DNA from: Aedes albopictus
Lineage: Eukaryota; Arthropoda; Insecta; Diptera; Culicidae
Length of the DNA stretch: 64,000 bases
Reading direction: 5' to 3'
Assembly (NCBI RefSeq): GCF_035046485.1
Contig: NC_085138.1
Coordinates: 270,797,694 to 270,861,693 of the forward strand
Part shown: in pieces, positions 33,190 through 44,477 of the stretch
How positions within the stretch are numbered: the stretch's first letter is position 1
Layout: each line of letters begins with the position of its first letter
Notes under the pieces: model-generated
Told to the model about the DNA's origin: nothing
The model's input: the letters and a program-made list of their open reading frames with translations, nothing else
Databases searched by the model: none
Position numbers and translations under genes: made by a program

Positions 33190-35330
33190 TTTTTCTCAAA
33201 AAATTCACGGGTTACAGAAATTCTTAGGTCAGTTTCCGAATCATTGGATCAATCTTTTAAATATTGGTTAAGATGTGGAGATAAAATTTAAAGACAGTAT
33301 TTTCTTTTCTCTAAACATATGAAATTTTGTGTTTTTTCTTAAAAGCTGTACGTGTTACAGAACTTCTTAGGTCAGTATATGAAAATCTAGTAAATACAAA
33401 TATTGGTTAAGATGCGCTGATAAAAATATGAAAATTATGAAGACAACAGTTAATTTTCTATGAGAATATGATTTTTTTTGTACAATTCTATTTTTCTCTA
33501 AAATTTTACGTATTACAGAAATTCTTAGGTCAGATTCTGAATCAGAATATAAAAATATATTAAATACAAATATTGGTTAAGATGAGCAGATAAAAATATT
33601 AAACTTATAAAGACATATGAAAATATGAAATTTTTTGAATAATCCCTACTAAATTTTTACCTGTTACGGAAATTCTTAGGCCACATTCTGAATCAGTAGA
33701 TCAAAATCTTTTCAATAAAAAAAATGGTTATGATGAGCAGGTGGAAAATTGAAAATTATAAAAACAATATTTTATTTTATATGAAAATATGAAATTTGTG
33801 AATAAAACCCTATTATTCTCAAAAATTGTATGTGTTACAGAAATTCTTAGGTCAGATTCCGAATCAGTAAATGAAAATCTATTAAAACAAATATTGGTTG
33901 AGATGAGCAGATAGAAAAAAATTAAAATTATAAAGACAGTAGTTTATTTTGTATGAAAAAAATAAAATTATAAAGACAGTAGTTTATTTTCTATGAAAAT
34001 ATGAAATTTTGTATTTAAAATTCAATTTTTAAAACCCTATTATTCTCAAAAAATGTACGTGTTACAGAAATTCTTAGGTCAGATTCCGAATCAGTATATG
34101 AAAATCTATTAAAACAAATATTGGTTGAGATGAGCAGATAGTAAAAAAATAAAATTATAAAGACAGTAGTTTATTTTTTATGAAAAAAATAAAAATATAA
34201 AGACAGTAGTTTATTTTCTATGAAAATATGAAATTTTGTATTTAAAATTCTATTTTTCTCAAAAATTTTACGTGTTACAGATATTTTAAGGTCAGATTGC
34301 AAATTATAATATGAAAATTTATTTAATATAAATATTGGAAAACATGGGCAAATAAAATAATAAAATTATAAACACAATTGTCTATTTTCTATGAAAATAT
34401 GGAATTTGTGAATAAAACCCAATTTTCCTCAAAAAAAATACGTGTTACTAAAATTATTAGGTCAGATTCTGACTCAATGGATCAAAATCTATTGAATATG
34501 AATATTGGTTATAATGAGCAGATGAAAAATTTGAAATTATAAAGACAATATTAAGTTTTCTCTGAAAATATGAAATTTTGTGAATAATACCCTACTTTCT
34601 TAAAAATTTTACGTGTTACAGAAACTCTTAGGCCAGTTTCTGAATCAGTGGATCAAAATCTATTGAATAAAAATATTGGTTTTGATGAGCAGATGGAAAA
34701 TTGAAAAATATAAAAACAATATTTTATTTTGTGAATAAAACCCTATATTTCTAAAAAAATTACGTGTTACAGAAATTCATAGGTCAGATTCCGAATCAGT
34801 ATATGAAAATCTATTAAATACAAATATTGGTTGAGATGAGCAGATAAAAAAAATTAAAATTGTAAAGACAGTAGTTTATTTTCAATGAAAATATGAAATT
34901 TGTGTTTAAAACCCTATTTTCTCAAAAATTTTACGTGTTACAGAAGTTCTTAGGTCAGATTGCAAATCAGAATATGAAAATCTATTGAATATAAATATTG
35001 GTAAAGATGGGCAGATAAAAAAAATTATAAATACAGTAGTCTATTTTCTATGAAAATATGGAATTTGCCAATAAAACCTAATTTTTCTCAAAAAATTTAC
35101 GTATTACTAAAATTATTAGGTCACTCAGTGGATCAAAATCTATTGAATATGAATATTGGTTATAATGAGCAGATGAAAAATTTAAAATTTTAAAGACAAT
35201 ACTAAATTTTCTTTGAAAATTTGAAAATTTGTGAATAAAACCCTATTTTTCTCAAAAACTGTACGTGTTACAGGAATTCTGAAGTCAGAATCGGATTCAG
35301 CGGGCCAAATTTCATTAGAAATGGAACAAA
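33190..35330 (-). repeat. Satellite array B, about thirteen units in the opposite orientation
   Basis: The same unit as array A but inverted. The marker ACGTGTTACAGAAATTCTTAG falls at about 33350, 33508, 33661, 33826, 34057, 34270, 34440, 34610, 34763, 34933, 35100 and 35262. Some units around 33940-34230 contain small internal duplications of a TAAAGACAGTAGTTTATTTT block. The two arrays face each other across about 170 bp of unrelated spacer. Confidence 0.82.
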
Positions 35331-35519
35331 TGGTCAAAGTGCGTGAAAAAAGTTTCAATTTTGTCGACTAGTGTAATCGAGTCTCCGGATAATCGAGTCC
35401 GACCTGTACTGCCACCTACCAATTTTTGTATTTGCAAAGCCTTAATACAATATTTGTATATGTTTCATACCGCATTGTATTAGAATCTGTCAATCTCTGG
35501 TTGCGTGTCCTCTCAGAAT

Positions 35520-36185
35520 CGTTCTGGAAGTAATGCGGCGAGCCGGACTCAACATCCCAATTTTCACGAAATCCGGTCAATTTGTGTGCTTTGCGGATGA
35601 CATGAATACTATCGCCAGAACATTTGGAACAGTGGTAGAACTGTACAGTTGTACTTCCTTCTAACATGCCAAACGGCATCGACATGGTCGGACTGGTGGT
35701 TCTTCTTCTTCTTCTTCTCTGTGGCCCGACGTCTCCACTGGGACTTGGCCTGCCTCGCATCAACTTAGTGTTCTTTGAGCACTTCCACAGTTACTAATTG
35801 AAGGGCTTTCTTTGTCTGCCATTGCATGAATTTGTATATATTGTGAGGCAAGTACAATGATACACTATGCCCAGGGAGTCGAGAAAATTTTTCCGACTGG
35901 AACGGGAATCGAACCCGCCGTCTCCGGATTCATAGCCCTAACCACTAGGCTAACTGGAGACCCTGGTCGGACTGGTGGTGAATACGTGAAAACAAAGTGC
36001 TAGTAGTCAGAATTGAACACGACAAGATTCTTCGCAAAAGTAACGTTACGATAAACGTGAATACCTACCTTCGAGGTAATGGAAGAATTATTATACTTTG
36101 GATCCTTTCTGACGTTTGATAACAATATGAGTTGTGAAATACGAAGGCGCTTCATTTATCATCGGGACACAAGCCTATCAGATCT
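35520..36185 (+). pseudogene. RTE (JAM1-like) fragment, split by a Feilai SINE
   Basis: Before the SINE, LEVMRRAGLNIPIFTKSG and FADDMNTIART can be read; FADD is the RT catalytic motif C. After the SINE, EVMEELLYFGSFLTFDN and MSCEIRRRF follow, as in the region downstream of the RT in RTE elements. Several frameshifts and stops are present. The 5' and 3' ends of the element are missing. It has the same orientation as the larger copy at 8600-16300. Confidence 0.78.
35701..35964 (-). mobile_element. Feilai SINE, complete, with 15-bp TSD
   Basis: It is flanked by a perfect 15-bp duplication GGTCGGACTGGTGGT (35686-35700, 35965-35979). On the minus strand it begins GGTCTCCAGTTAGCCTAGTGG (tRNA-like A box), has GGGTTCGATTCCCGTTCC (B box, about 35900-35915), and ends in (GAA)n. 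It is transcribed by RNA polymerase III and moved by a LINE in trans. The clean TSD suggests a fairly recent insertion into the RTE fragment. Confidence 0.92.
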
Positions 36186-36680
36186 ATGGAAGATTCAGGT
36201 TGTTTATGTTTATCAAGCAAATAATATAACTTAAAATTATTCCCACATATTGATTTTTACCGGATGAATTTTGGCACTCTCAGTCTTGAAAATCAAACGA
36301 TTTATTTTATTCTGTCCGACGTTTCGGCCATGGGATGTGGCCTTTTTCAAGGGAAAAACTATATTTTGAAAAAGGGGGGTTTCGGTTGGTCACAATATCA
36401 ATGATTTTTACGTTTTCTTTTAAAGTTTATCAAAATACCGTACGATACCTATCCCAAGACGAATGCTCCGCATGCAAAGTTCAAACCGTTTTCCATTCAC
36501 CAACGACGATGGCGGCGCGCCGGAGCGGTGGTGGCAGATTCAATTTAAATCGGCTTTAACGATTCCCGCATAAATCTCTTTTACGATATAATTTCCCCAA
36601 ACAAAAGGTCATAATAGCATCGGGGGAACTGGTTTCCGACATGGCAGTGGAATCGTTACCGACATTGGCTCATATGTATA
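36186..36680. other. Unassigned, with a GACGTTTCGG motif
   Basis: The block at 36305-36360 (GTCCGACGTTTCGGCCATGG ... TTTTTCAAGGG) resembles short dispersed motifs near 2057 and 39808. I see nothing else. Confidence 0.4.
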
Positions 36681-37109
36681 AGGGGTCGTCCATAAATGAC
36701 GTAGCTTTTTAGGGGGGAGGGGGGTGTTTGTGATTTTGTGACGAAGTGTGACGATAGGGGGGTAGGGGTTTATGATATGCTACGTAGCTTTCTACTAAGC
36801 CTATTGAAAAAAGTATTTCGTATTTAATAAAATTTTTACTTGCATTAAGTATCATTATCCAGTAAATCGAAAAAAAATATATTGCATGAATTATTTTTTG
36901 TTTCATTCACATCAATGTAAATAACCAATAATGAAGATTAAAGGCTCTTTTAAAAGGACTTGCAGCTATCGGACGCAACAACTGTATCTGAGAAAATGGT
37001 TTTGAAATCCTGCGTAAAGAATCATGTATTGTGTTTGCAGACAAAAATCAATTTTGCTCAAATGCTTCTCATGACCAATAGTTTGTTGCTTGCTATAGAG
37101 CAATCTCAG

Positions 37110-38205
37110 AAGGGACTTCCAGAAGAATTTCAGAAGAAACTCCTGGAGGAATTTGGAAAGGAAATCATAGAGAAATTTCAAGAAACTCCGTGAGGAGTTC
37201 CTTGAGCAGTTCTAGATGGAACATTCGGAAAAATCTTGAATAAACTCCTGGAAGAGTCTAAGAAAGAGATATTTTTAGATTCTCAGAAGGAACTCCTGGT
37301 TCCACGGAAGAAATTTTTGAGAGAATCCCGGAATGAATCTCTGAAAGAATCTCGAATGTAACTTTTGGGGAATCCCGAAAGACATAACTCCTGGTGAAAT
37401 ATAAGAAAGAAAATCCTGGAGGAATTCCAGAAGGAACAATGGGAGGAATCCGTAAAGGGATTCTTCGCGGAATTCTAAGGGAATGGAAAGATGCCTGAAA
37501 AAGTTCCTGGAGAAGTCCCGGTAATACAAATCCTGGATAAATCCTAGATGGAAGTCCATGAGAAATTTCAGAAGTATCCAAAAAGGAATTCCTGAAGAAA
37601 TCCGAAAAAGAACCCCTGGAAGAATCCCAGAAGGAATTCTTGGGAGGGCTTTTAAAGACCGGTGGGGTTTCCTGCCGAGATCTCGGAATCAATATCTAAG
37701 TGAATAACTGAAGAATATCAAGAAGGAATTCCTGGAGGAATCCCGAAAGGAACTTCTTTGGGAAACATAGAAAGAAGTTCATATGGAATCTAAAAAAAAA
37801 TCCGGTTAAAATCCATGAAGAGCTGTCCGAAGGAACTGCTGGTGGAAGAAAGGAGAAGAAAACCTTGAAAGAGCTCTTGAAGGAAACCATGGATAAAATT
37901 TTAGAAAAACATTAGAAAACAAACTGCTGGAGAAATCTCAGAAGGAACGTTTGGGAGGAATCTTAGAAGCAACTCCGGAAGGAAATATTGGAGGAATCTC
38001 TGAAGGAACCCCTGAAGGAATATAATAAGGAGGAATTTTCAAATATGGAATCCCAAGGATATATCCCCATATCCCAGAAGGAAATCCTGGAGGAACTAAA
38101 AAGGGAGAAATTCTCAAAACGGGATTCCCAAAAAAAACTCCTAGAGTGATTCCAAAATGAACTGCTGTAAGAGTTTTAGAAGAAATGTCGTGGTGAATTT
38201 TATTC
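37110..38205. repeat. Degenerate 12-bp minisatellite, array 3 (purine strand)
   Basis: About 1.1 kb of the TCCTGGAGGAAT-type unit. Long stop-free minus-strand frames (for example 37258-37692, 144 codons, IPP-rich) follow from the period and are not counted as genes. Confidence 0.8.
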
Positions 38206-38376
38206 AAATGATACCAATTTGATATTTTGAAGAGATTTACTAGTGAGCAAACTAATATCTTCGGAAGAGCTAATATGGTATTTAACTATATTGGGAACAT
38301 CAATTTCCTGTTCTGCGGCATCAAGCTGAACGATGGGTGGTTTATTGAGACATTAGCTTTGGTGATAATCTCCACT

Positions 38377-38537
38377 AGAGTCCCTATAATTAGAGTCTGG
38401 CGGACTGTCACCTCCGACCGGAGCCAATCGAGCATGACGTCATGGTGTCGTCACCGATAAATGCTACACCGTGACGTCATGCTCGATTGGCTCCGATCGA
38501 AAGTGACAGTCCGCCAGACTCTAACTAGACTGACTCT
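38377..38537. mobile_element. 161-bp palindromic MITE, copy 2 (MULE-like TSD)
   Basis: The same 161-bp unit as 26433-26593 in opposite orientation. It is flanked by a perfect 10-bp duplication AATCTCCACT (38367-38376, 38538-38547). Two TGACGTCA sites lie in the arms. The arms differ from copy 1 at only a few positions. Confidence 0.88.
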
Positions 38538-38827
38538 AATCTCCACTGGTTGCACCTATGGTCTTGTTGTCGGCGATCTGATCCTAGCAGTCGGCAATGT
38601 TATTTTTCTATTGTTGTTTTTTTTTAGTATTCTATGAAATGGAATCAGAGCTAAATTTGAGTTTTTTTTGTTTATTTTTGACATGATTTTTTTTTAGGGG
38701 GGGGGGGGGTTCAAGAAGCTACGTCATTTATAGAGGGGGTATCTGAATATGTGACGAAATGCTACGAGGGGGGAGGGGGGTATTAAAAATCGCTTAAAAA
38801 AAGCTACGTCATTTATGGACGACCCCT

Positions 38828-40590
38828 AATATGCGAAATCAATTTCGATATGATTGATTACCGACAAAAGTTTTGGATACTAGTACCAATAAATGCCGCC
38901 CGCCGCTCAACGTACATACGAGACACGTAGGGAGGGCCCGTGCGCCGCGCCGGCTGAGGGTAAATCGAATATGTACACACTCACACGGTGTGTAATGTGA
39001 GCTGCAGAAGTGACGCCGTCGAAGGATCGCATGGCGAACGGGCTGAAGTGGGAGGAGCTGGTGGGTCTAGTCTTAGCAGTTCTGCTGCAGAAGTAAGTAG
39101 GTGGAAGCAACATATGGTGCATATATTGCCAGCCATTTCCGCCACGTGGTGCCCGCTGCAGAAATTGCGGAATAATACAGGTTGTGCGTACCTGCGGTAC
39201 CGTACGCGATTTGGGAAACTTGCGTTGAATTCGGTTTCTGTTGGTAATGGGTTTAATAAAAATGTTGGTTGGGATGTGCTTTCAATGAGCACAGGAATAA
39301 TTTATGACTTCATTGGCAATTGATTGCAGTCGGAGTTATTAAAACATGCACTGGGCTAAACGGAAAAACTTCCCGCGATAATGAAAAACCGATGAATGAT
39401 GCAAGTTCTATGTATGTTTCTTTGTTGTATGATAATGTTACTTCATGTTTGGCATGAAAATTTTAATCTCTATTAACCTTTTTCAAGCTTTCATCGTTTT
39501 CAATGATAAATTGCCTGATTTTATACGCTTTCAATGTGGTATCAGCCACAAAACAATATTTGCTCGATACTCCCCCTAACCGCCTAAACGATAGTCGATA
39601 TATTTAAAAGACCCGATGGTCCCTGTTGGTCCATCCCTTTTCCAATATATGATATGATATGTGTGTATATGTGTGATTATTTTTATTATATGATAGAACA
39701 TTCTTACCTTTTTGTTATCTGAAAACTAAAAGGTTATGATTATATTTGGTTCAACTTGGTATTTTTCGGCTTTCAGTCACAAAAAAAGCGTTGATTATTT
39801 TAGATCATTGCCAACGTTTCGATCCTGTGGTTGGGATCTTCATCAGGGCTCGATGTGAATCAACTTGTTTTCGATTCGTGTTGATCACACGGCGGAATGT
39901 CGTTTTCTTCTCTGCACCGCACTTGTTTCATTGGACCCTAGCACCTCGATTGAAATGGTGGGTGGGTACACAGTTCGAGTCACAACACTTGGCACTTTGG
40001 GAACACTTCTGTTCGTGCTGGCCGTGATGATTCGTTGGCATTTATTCATAGATAAAATTTACCTGAATCCTCCTGAAATAAAATGTTAATTAGCAGTAAA
40101 AGATCTAATATAACACAACACATACAGAAAAAGTACTCCAAACTTAGATCTTGAAAGGTACTTAACTGTCTGATGACCTTAGACAGGAAAACATGTTGCA
40201 AGATCTAAATTTGGTGTGGCAGATCTTACACCGCGACGCACCATTGTAAGGTGATCTGCCCACGTTACGGGACTGGAATTTCGTGGAAAATGTCCTATAT
40301 GGAAAATTACAATTAATTGTAAGATCATTTGAAGCAAGGACAATTTTGTCCCAACCCACCAAAAGTGAGAACGAGGTGTGTTTTTTTTTTCCTTCTAAAC
40401 CATAGGGGCATAATCTGCTCAACAGACACCCTAACAGAAGGTTAGGGTAGTGTAGGTCTGAGGCCGCCTTCTACAACAAAAGTAAAAGCCGGGACTACTC
40501 TCTCCTCGTACCCACTAAACCATTCCTATGGTCGCCAAACCCTACGTCTCTCCGGAACCACCAAGAAGGTATTGACGGATTTCGCGCCAA
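38828..40590. other. Unassigned stretch
   Basis: It contains a GC-rich block (38880-39130) with open frames on both strands but no recognised family. A block at 39740-39870 has an AACGTTTCGATCC...TTCATCAGGGC motif like those at 2057 and 36317. A further block at 40430-40590 flanks the next transposon. No clear gene. Confidence 0.45.
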
Positions 40591-41033
40591 CTCGAACAAA
40601 TGTTGGCAGCACCCTCTCAGATAACAACGAAACTTTCTCGGTGTGTAGACCTTGCCCAGATAAGCCACTTTGCATACTCATTTTTCTAATTTTTTTTCTC
40701 GACTGACTTTTGAAAAGGGCTAAACTTTTTTATGGATTTTTAAAAAATGTTTTTAATCAAAAAATGACTACTCCTACAAAAAAGTGTTGTATGGGTGATT
40801 ATCACAAAATAAGTCAAATTTTAAGAAAAAAATACTGAAAAAAATCCAAAATGAGCCCTACACTGAAAAAAATCATTTCTAAAAATTCAAAGTTGATTTA
40901 AGAAAAACACCATTTTTGATTTTGATGAAATTTTGTCTCAAGACAGGTAATTATGTTCCCTACCAACCGTCCATACATCACAAGATGGGCACTTTTAAGG
41001 AAAAAAAGTTTTTCTAATTTTTTTTCAGTGTAT
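40591..41033. repeat. Left terminal inverted repeat of the 3.9-kb transposon
   Basis: Inverted match to 44048-44477 at about 85-90%. It includes poly-A/T-rich sequence with CAAGATGGGCACTTTTAAGG on this side. Confidence 0.8.
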
Positions 41034-41166
41034 TTTGTTATCAACAATGAAACCAGTGAAGGCCATAACAATCCCAGAATCCAATGAAACTCAATTTTCT
41101 AGGAGATTTTTGTTATTTATTCAATCATTTGGAAGGGTTTTCCTATACATAAAAAACTTCAAAATA

Positions 41167-43685
41167 TTACAAATGTATTTTCTTAGGAAATGTAATGTTT
41201 GATCGCAATATGTTTTGAAGTGCACTTTTAAATATACAATTATTTATAATTATGATTTTTTCAAATATATATATATGTGTCTTAGAGCCAATTTCAAACA
41301 TGTTCTTTTCTATTTTTTTTCCGATCATACTAAATATTTTTGGTTCATCTTCTGAATTAGAATACCTGTTTGCCTTTACTTTGTCGCCAGGAATAGGCAA
41401 AAAACTATGGAATTTCTGAGTGCCTGGTATTGTATTGGTGTTATTATATATTTCTTCGAGATCTTCTGACATTTTAATGTACTGTTCAGTGGATACGTAA
41501 CAGAAATTAAATTTAGTTATATTTTTATCTGTCTGTACAACTGCCCAGTTATATAACTCTCGTGGAGTCGTTATGGTATTTCCATAATCTCGAGCAAGAC
41601 TTGCTCTCTTTGCCATTCGCTTGAGAGTGCCACCAATAGCATCACATGGACCTTTACCGTGGGACGTTGCAAAAAAATGCCATTCTGCTCTTAATGCATG
41701 CTTTGACTGGAATCTACATAGACTAGCAAAGTTCTTCTTATTTTTGTATTGTGATGCTGCCCCATCAGACATAAAATAAATTTTAGAAAAGTTCGTTAAT
41801 TGTTTCATAAAATCTATCATTTTTGAGATGAACAACTGGACCGCAACTGTATCGTGAGCCATTACTTCCGATATGATAATGAAGCTAACATTTACAAGTT
41901 TATTATCTTTCATATAGTAAATTTCAAATGGGTGTATTGTTGCTTGCGAGTTGTTCCAATGATATCCTTGAGCAGCGTTTTGAATTAGGAATGAATAGTT
42001 TTCAGAGAAATCACAAACCGCAAGAATTTCATCATCCTTTAATGTATCTTTTTTATTTCTGAGAAATGATGATTGTTGTTTATGAATAAAGTCGTGTGTT
42101 ATAAGTTTGTCAATTTTATCAACAAGATGATACGGAACAAATTCATCAACAGGTTTAATAATCGTTTCTAAATTACAGCGATCAGTATTCAACCACTGCT
42201 GAAATATAATCTCTTCTTTGTCATTTGATTCTAATATCAATGTAAGTTCCTTTTCAATGTGTTCATTACAAGCACACTTTTCACAAGCACGGAAAAAGCA
42301 ATTATCTGTTCTGGTGGAAATACCGCAAAGCATTTTTTGTATTATTTCATCTTGTGACACAATTCTTATACTGTTGAACATTAAATTTACATTTTCATGA
42401 ATAGTACATATGCATACATTATGTATACCAGTAGAATCAAGTAAAATACAATGCTTTGGTCGCAACTGTGTAAATACTGTGAAACCAATATTCACAGTTT
42501 TGTACATATCTACAAAAATCATATAAGCCTCTTTGAGCGACATCATCAAAAGTCGTTTTTGAAATTGTTGTTTTTTTTTCCATTTCGAACCTCAGAAACA
42601 AAATCATTTGTTCCTGGCATTGGCCTGCTGATATCATTATCATCAAAAAATTCTCTTACTATTTGTTTTGTATCGTCATCAATACCATGCCCCCTTCTTT
42701 TTTCGGTGGTACAAAGAATACCCTGTTCATAAACAAGATCCTTCACCTGCCTCGTCATATACATTGGTGCGTTAAACTCTCTTGTGATTTTATTTACCGA
42801 CCAAGACTTAGGAAGTACAGATAGTATTTTAATCTGTTCGCTTCTGTCAGTTGTAGGGTGATTGAACTTATCCTTTAACTGCATAATTATCTCGTCATAC
42901 GCCTCCACTTTGCCAACATCCGTTGAATCTATTCCGAAGATATTTTTTCGAACTGCTTTCGTAATCTGCAATGATTTGTTTATGCGATATTCCATACTTC
43001 TCATGTTTCTAGATGAGATTGGCGATAAACTCAATGTTTCAGCAATGGTATTAAACTTCTCAATATTATGGGGACCCTGTAGTTGATCTGTTGACGGAAT
43101 TGACTCCAATGATGGAATAGATGGTACCATATCTGTAAGATAAAAGTTAAGGTTAACAATATAATAATGAATGCAGTGGAAAATTAATGATAGTTATTTA
43201 TGCAACGAGTTGCAAAAATGATTTTTTTTTCGCACAAGTAGTACATTTATCCAACGAGGCTTGCCGGGTTGGATAAATACGAAGAATACTGAAAAATGTA
43301 GTTTTGCAACGAGCTGCAAAATGAGTTATATAAAAGAAGCTAACACGTTGAAGGCTTACTTACCCAGCTCATGTTCGATTTGTTGACCACTCGTTGACGG
43401 TTCTGGTTCTGGAACATCATGATGTTGCTGCCCACTAAATGATGGTTGCATAGTTTCGTCGTTTCCATCCGATCGGCATTTTTTCGTATTCGGGCTTCTG
43501 TTGTGACTTATCAATCCACGACATGACTCACAAATACTCATCGATTCGTCGATTTCATGTGTATATCCCATAGAATGAATTTTATCTATCAATCTTAATG
43601 ACATGCCCCGTAGATTATGACGGTTGCACTTTGGATTGTTTATTTTTGCACTGCACTTGAATTTTGATTTATACGATTGATCCAT
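41167..43685 (-). CDS. Transposase-like protein, two exons, one frameshift
   Basis: Exon 1 runs 43685-43364 (ATG start) and exon 2 runs 43132-41167. The 231-bp intron has a perfect GTAAGT donor (43363) and a TTATCTTACAG acceptor (43133) and keeps phase. Exon 1 has spaced cysteines (CSAK, CNRH, CESC). In exon 2, CxxCxC at about residues 89-94 of the second frame is followed by three blocks with conserved-looking Asp: CDFSENYSF, MSDGAASQYKN and GKGPCDAIGG. They are compatible with a DDD/DDE nuclease. The exon-2 frame breaks once, in a run of nine A (42571-42579); one base separates two long frames. The total is about 762 codons. I recall similar uncharacterised proteins from other invertebrates, possibly Sola-like, but cannot confirm. 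It could be a sequencing error, a recent mutation or slippage. Confidence 0.75.
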
Positions 43686-44047
43686 TACTTTTCAGAACTG
43701 CCTTTAATAACCAAAGAGAAGTAACACGTTGAATGATACCGATTCATTTTCTTGTTTTGTTCATATTTGCTTTAGGTACAACTCTTGATTTGTTTTTTTT
43801 TTCGATTAGGTAGTTCGAATCTAATAAATAGCCTTACCTAATATTAGGTAAGAACATGGGGTAGAAACGTTTGGGTAGAAATTACAGCAGCACGTATGAA
43901 ATGCGTGTTCTAATTGTATATTGTTTCGTACTTCTAGAGTGCTGCTGCGTAAATATGGGTGCATTGCATTGTCGCATATGACACAATAAGTTTCATTGCA
44001 TTTTGAGATTACTAGATAACCTTCACTGGTTTAGTTTGTTTTTAAAT

Positions 44048-44477
44048 AAGACACTGAAAAAAAAATAATTTGGACATGAAAAAGTTTTTGTTAGAAAAAC
44101 TTTTTTTCCTTAAAAGTGCCCATCTTGTGATGTATGGACGGTTGGTAGGGAACATAATTACCTGACTTGAGACAAAATTTCATCAAAATCAAAAATGGTG
44201 TTTTTTTTTTAGAATCAACTTTGAATTTTTAGAAATGATTTTTTTCTTATTTTGTGATAATCACCCATACAACACTTTTTTGTAGGAGTAGTCATTTTTT
44301 GATTAAAAACATTTTTTAAAAATCCATAAAAAAAGTCAGTCCAGATAAATTTTGAAGAAACTAAGTATGCAAAGTGGCTTATCTAGTCTTGGTGTACATA
44401 CCCAGAAAGTTTCATTGTAATCTGAGAGGGTGCTGCCAACTCCGAATACGATTTGGGGCGAAATTCGTCTATTGCTT
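44048..44477. repeat. Right terminal inverted repeat of the 3.9-kb transposon
   Basis: Inverted match to 40591-41033. It lies upstream of the gene (minus strand), so the promoter should be in it or in 43686-44047. Confidence 0.8.

Larger units (their letters stand above)
32225..35373. mobile_element. 3.1-kb Harbinger-like element filled by satellite arrays
   Basis: The ends are CACTGGTCGACA and, inverted, CACTAGTCGACA, with TSD TAA (32222-32224, 35374-35376). It sits exactly inside a terminal CCGGATAATCGAG repeat of the pogo element. Just inside each end is a TCCGAAGGATTTTGG/CCCGCTGATTCCGAATC block shared with the Harbinger MITE at 22422. Everything else is satellite. It carries no transposase. 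Confidence 0.75.
26897..35406. mobile_element. 8.5-kb pogo/Tc1-like element, expanded by insertions
   Basis: The termini are CAGGTCGGACTCGATTATCC and its inverted copy, with TA on both sides (26895-26896, 35407-35408). Inside each end the unit CCGGATAATCGA is repeated two or three times. Termini built on GATTATCCG are typical of pogo/Tigger-type elements. Little of the original body remains. The interior consists of MITEs, a Helitron, minisatellites and a Harbinger-like element. No transposase was found. Confidence 0.75.
36681..38827. mobile_element. 2.1-kb TIR element, AGGGGTCGTCCATAAATGACG family
   Basis: The termini AGGGGTCGTCCATAAATGAC at 36681 and its complement ending at 38827 match perfectly, with G-rich tracts (GGGGGGAGGGGGG) just inside both ends. 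TA precedes the left end; AA follows the right, perhaps a decayed TA. The interior holds a 12-bp minisatellite and the second 161-bp MITE. There is no transposase. The small relative at 27070-27220 has the same ends. Confidence 0.78.
40591..44477 (-). mobile_element. 3.9-kb DNA transposon with its own transposase-like gene
   Basis: Inverted repeats of about 430-440 bp (40591-41033 and 44048-44477) enclose one minus-strand gene. The shared arm sequence includes CTGAGAGGGTGCTGCCAAC and GTATGCAAAGTGGCTTATCT. The outermost bases are about TATTGACGGATTTCG and ATAGACGAATTTCG, but no TSD is clear, so the ends are good to perhaps 10 bp. A decayed end of a relative is at 61255-61400. This is the only element in the window that still carries a nearly whole gene. 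Confidence 0.8.

Noticed and set aside
32275..35330. Regularly spaced repeats that might suggest a CRISPR array
   Set aside because: Units of about 170 bp are tandem without unique spacers, and the DNA is eukaryotic.
37258..37692. 144-codon minus-strand open frame
   Set aside because: Inside the same 12-bp minisatellite; no start context or domain.
42218..42732. Plus-strand frames across the transposase gene
   Set aside because: Antisense shadows of the real minus-strand frame.
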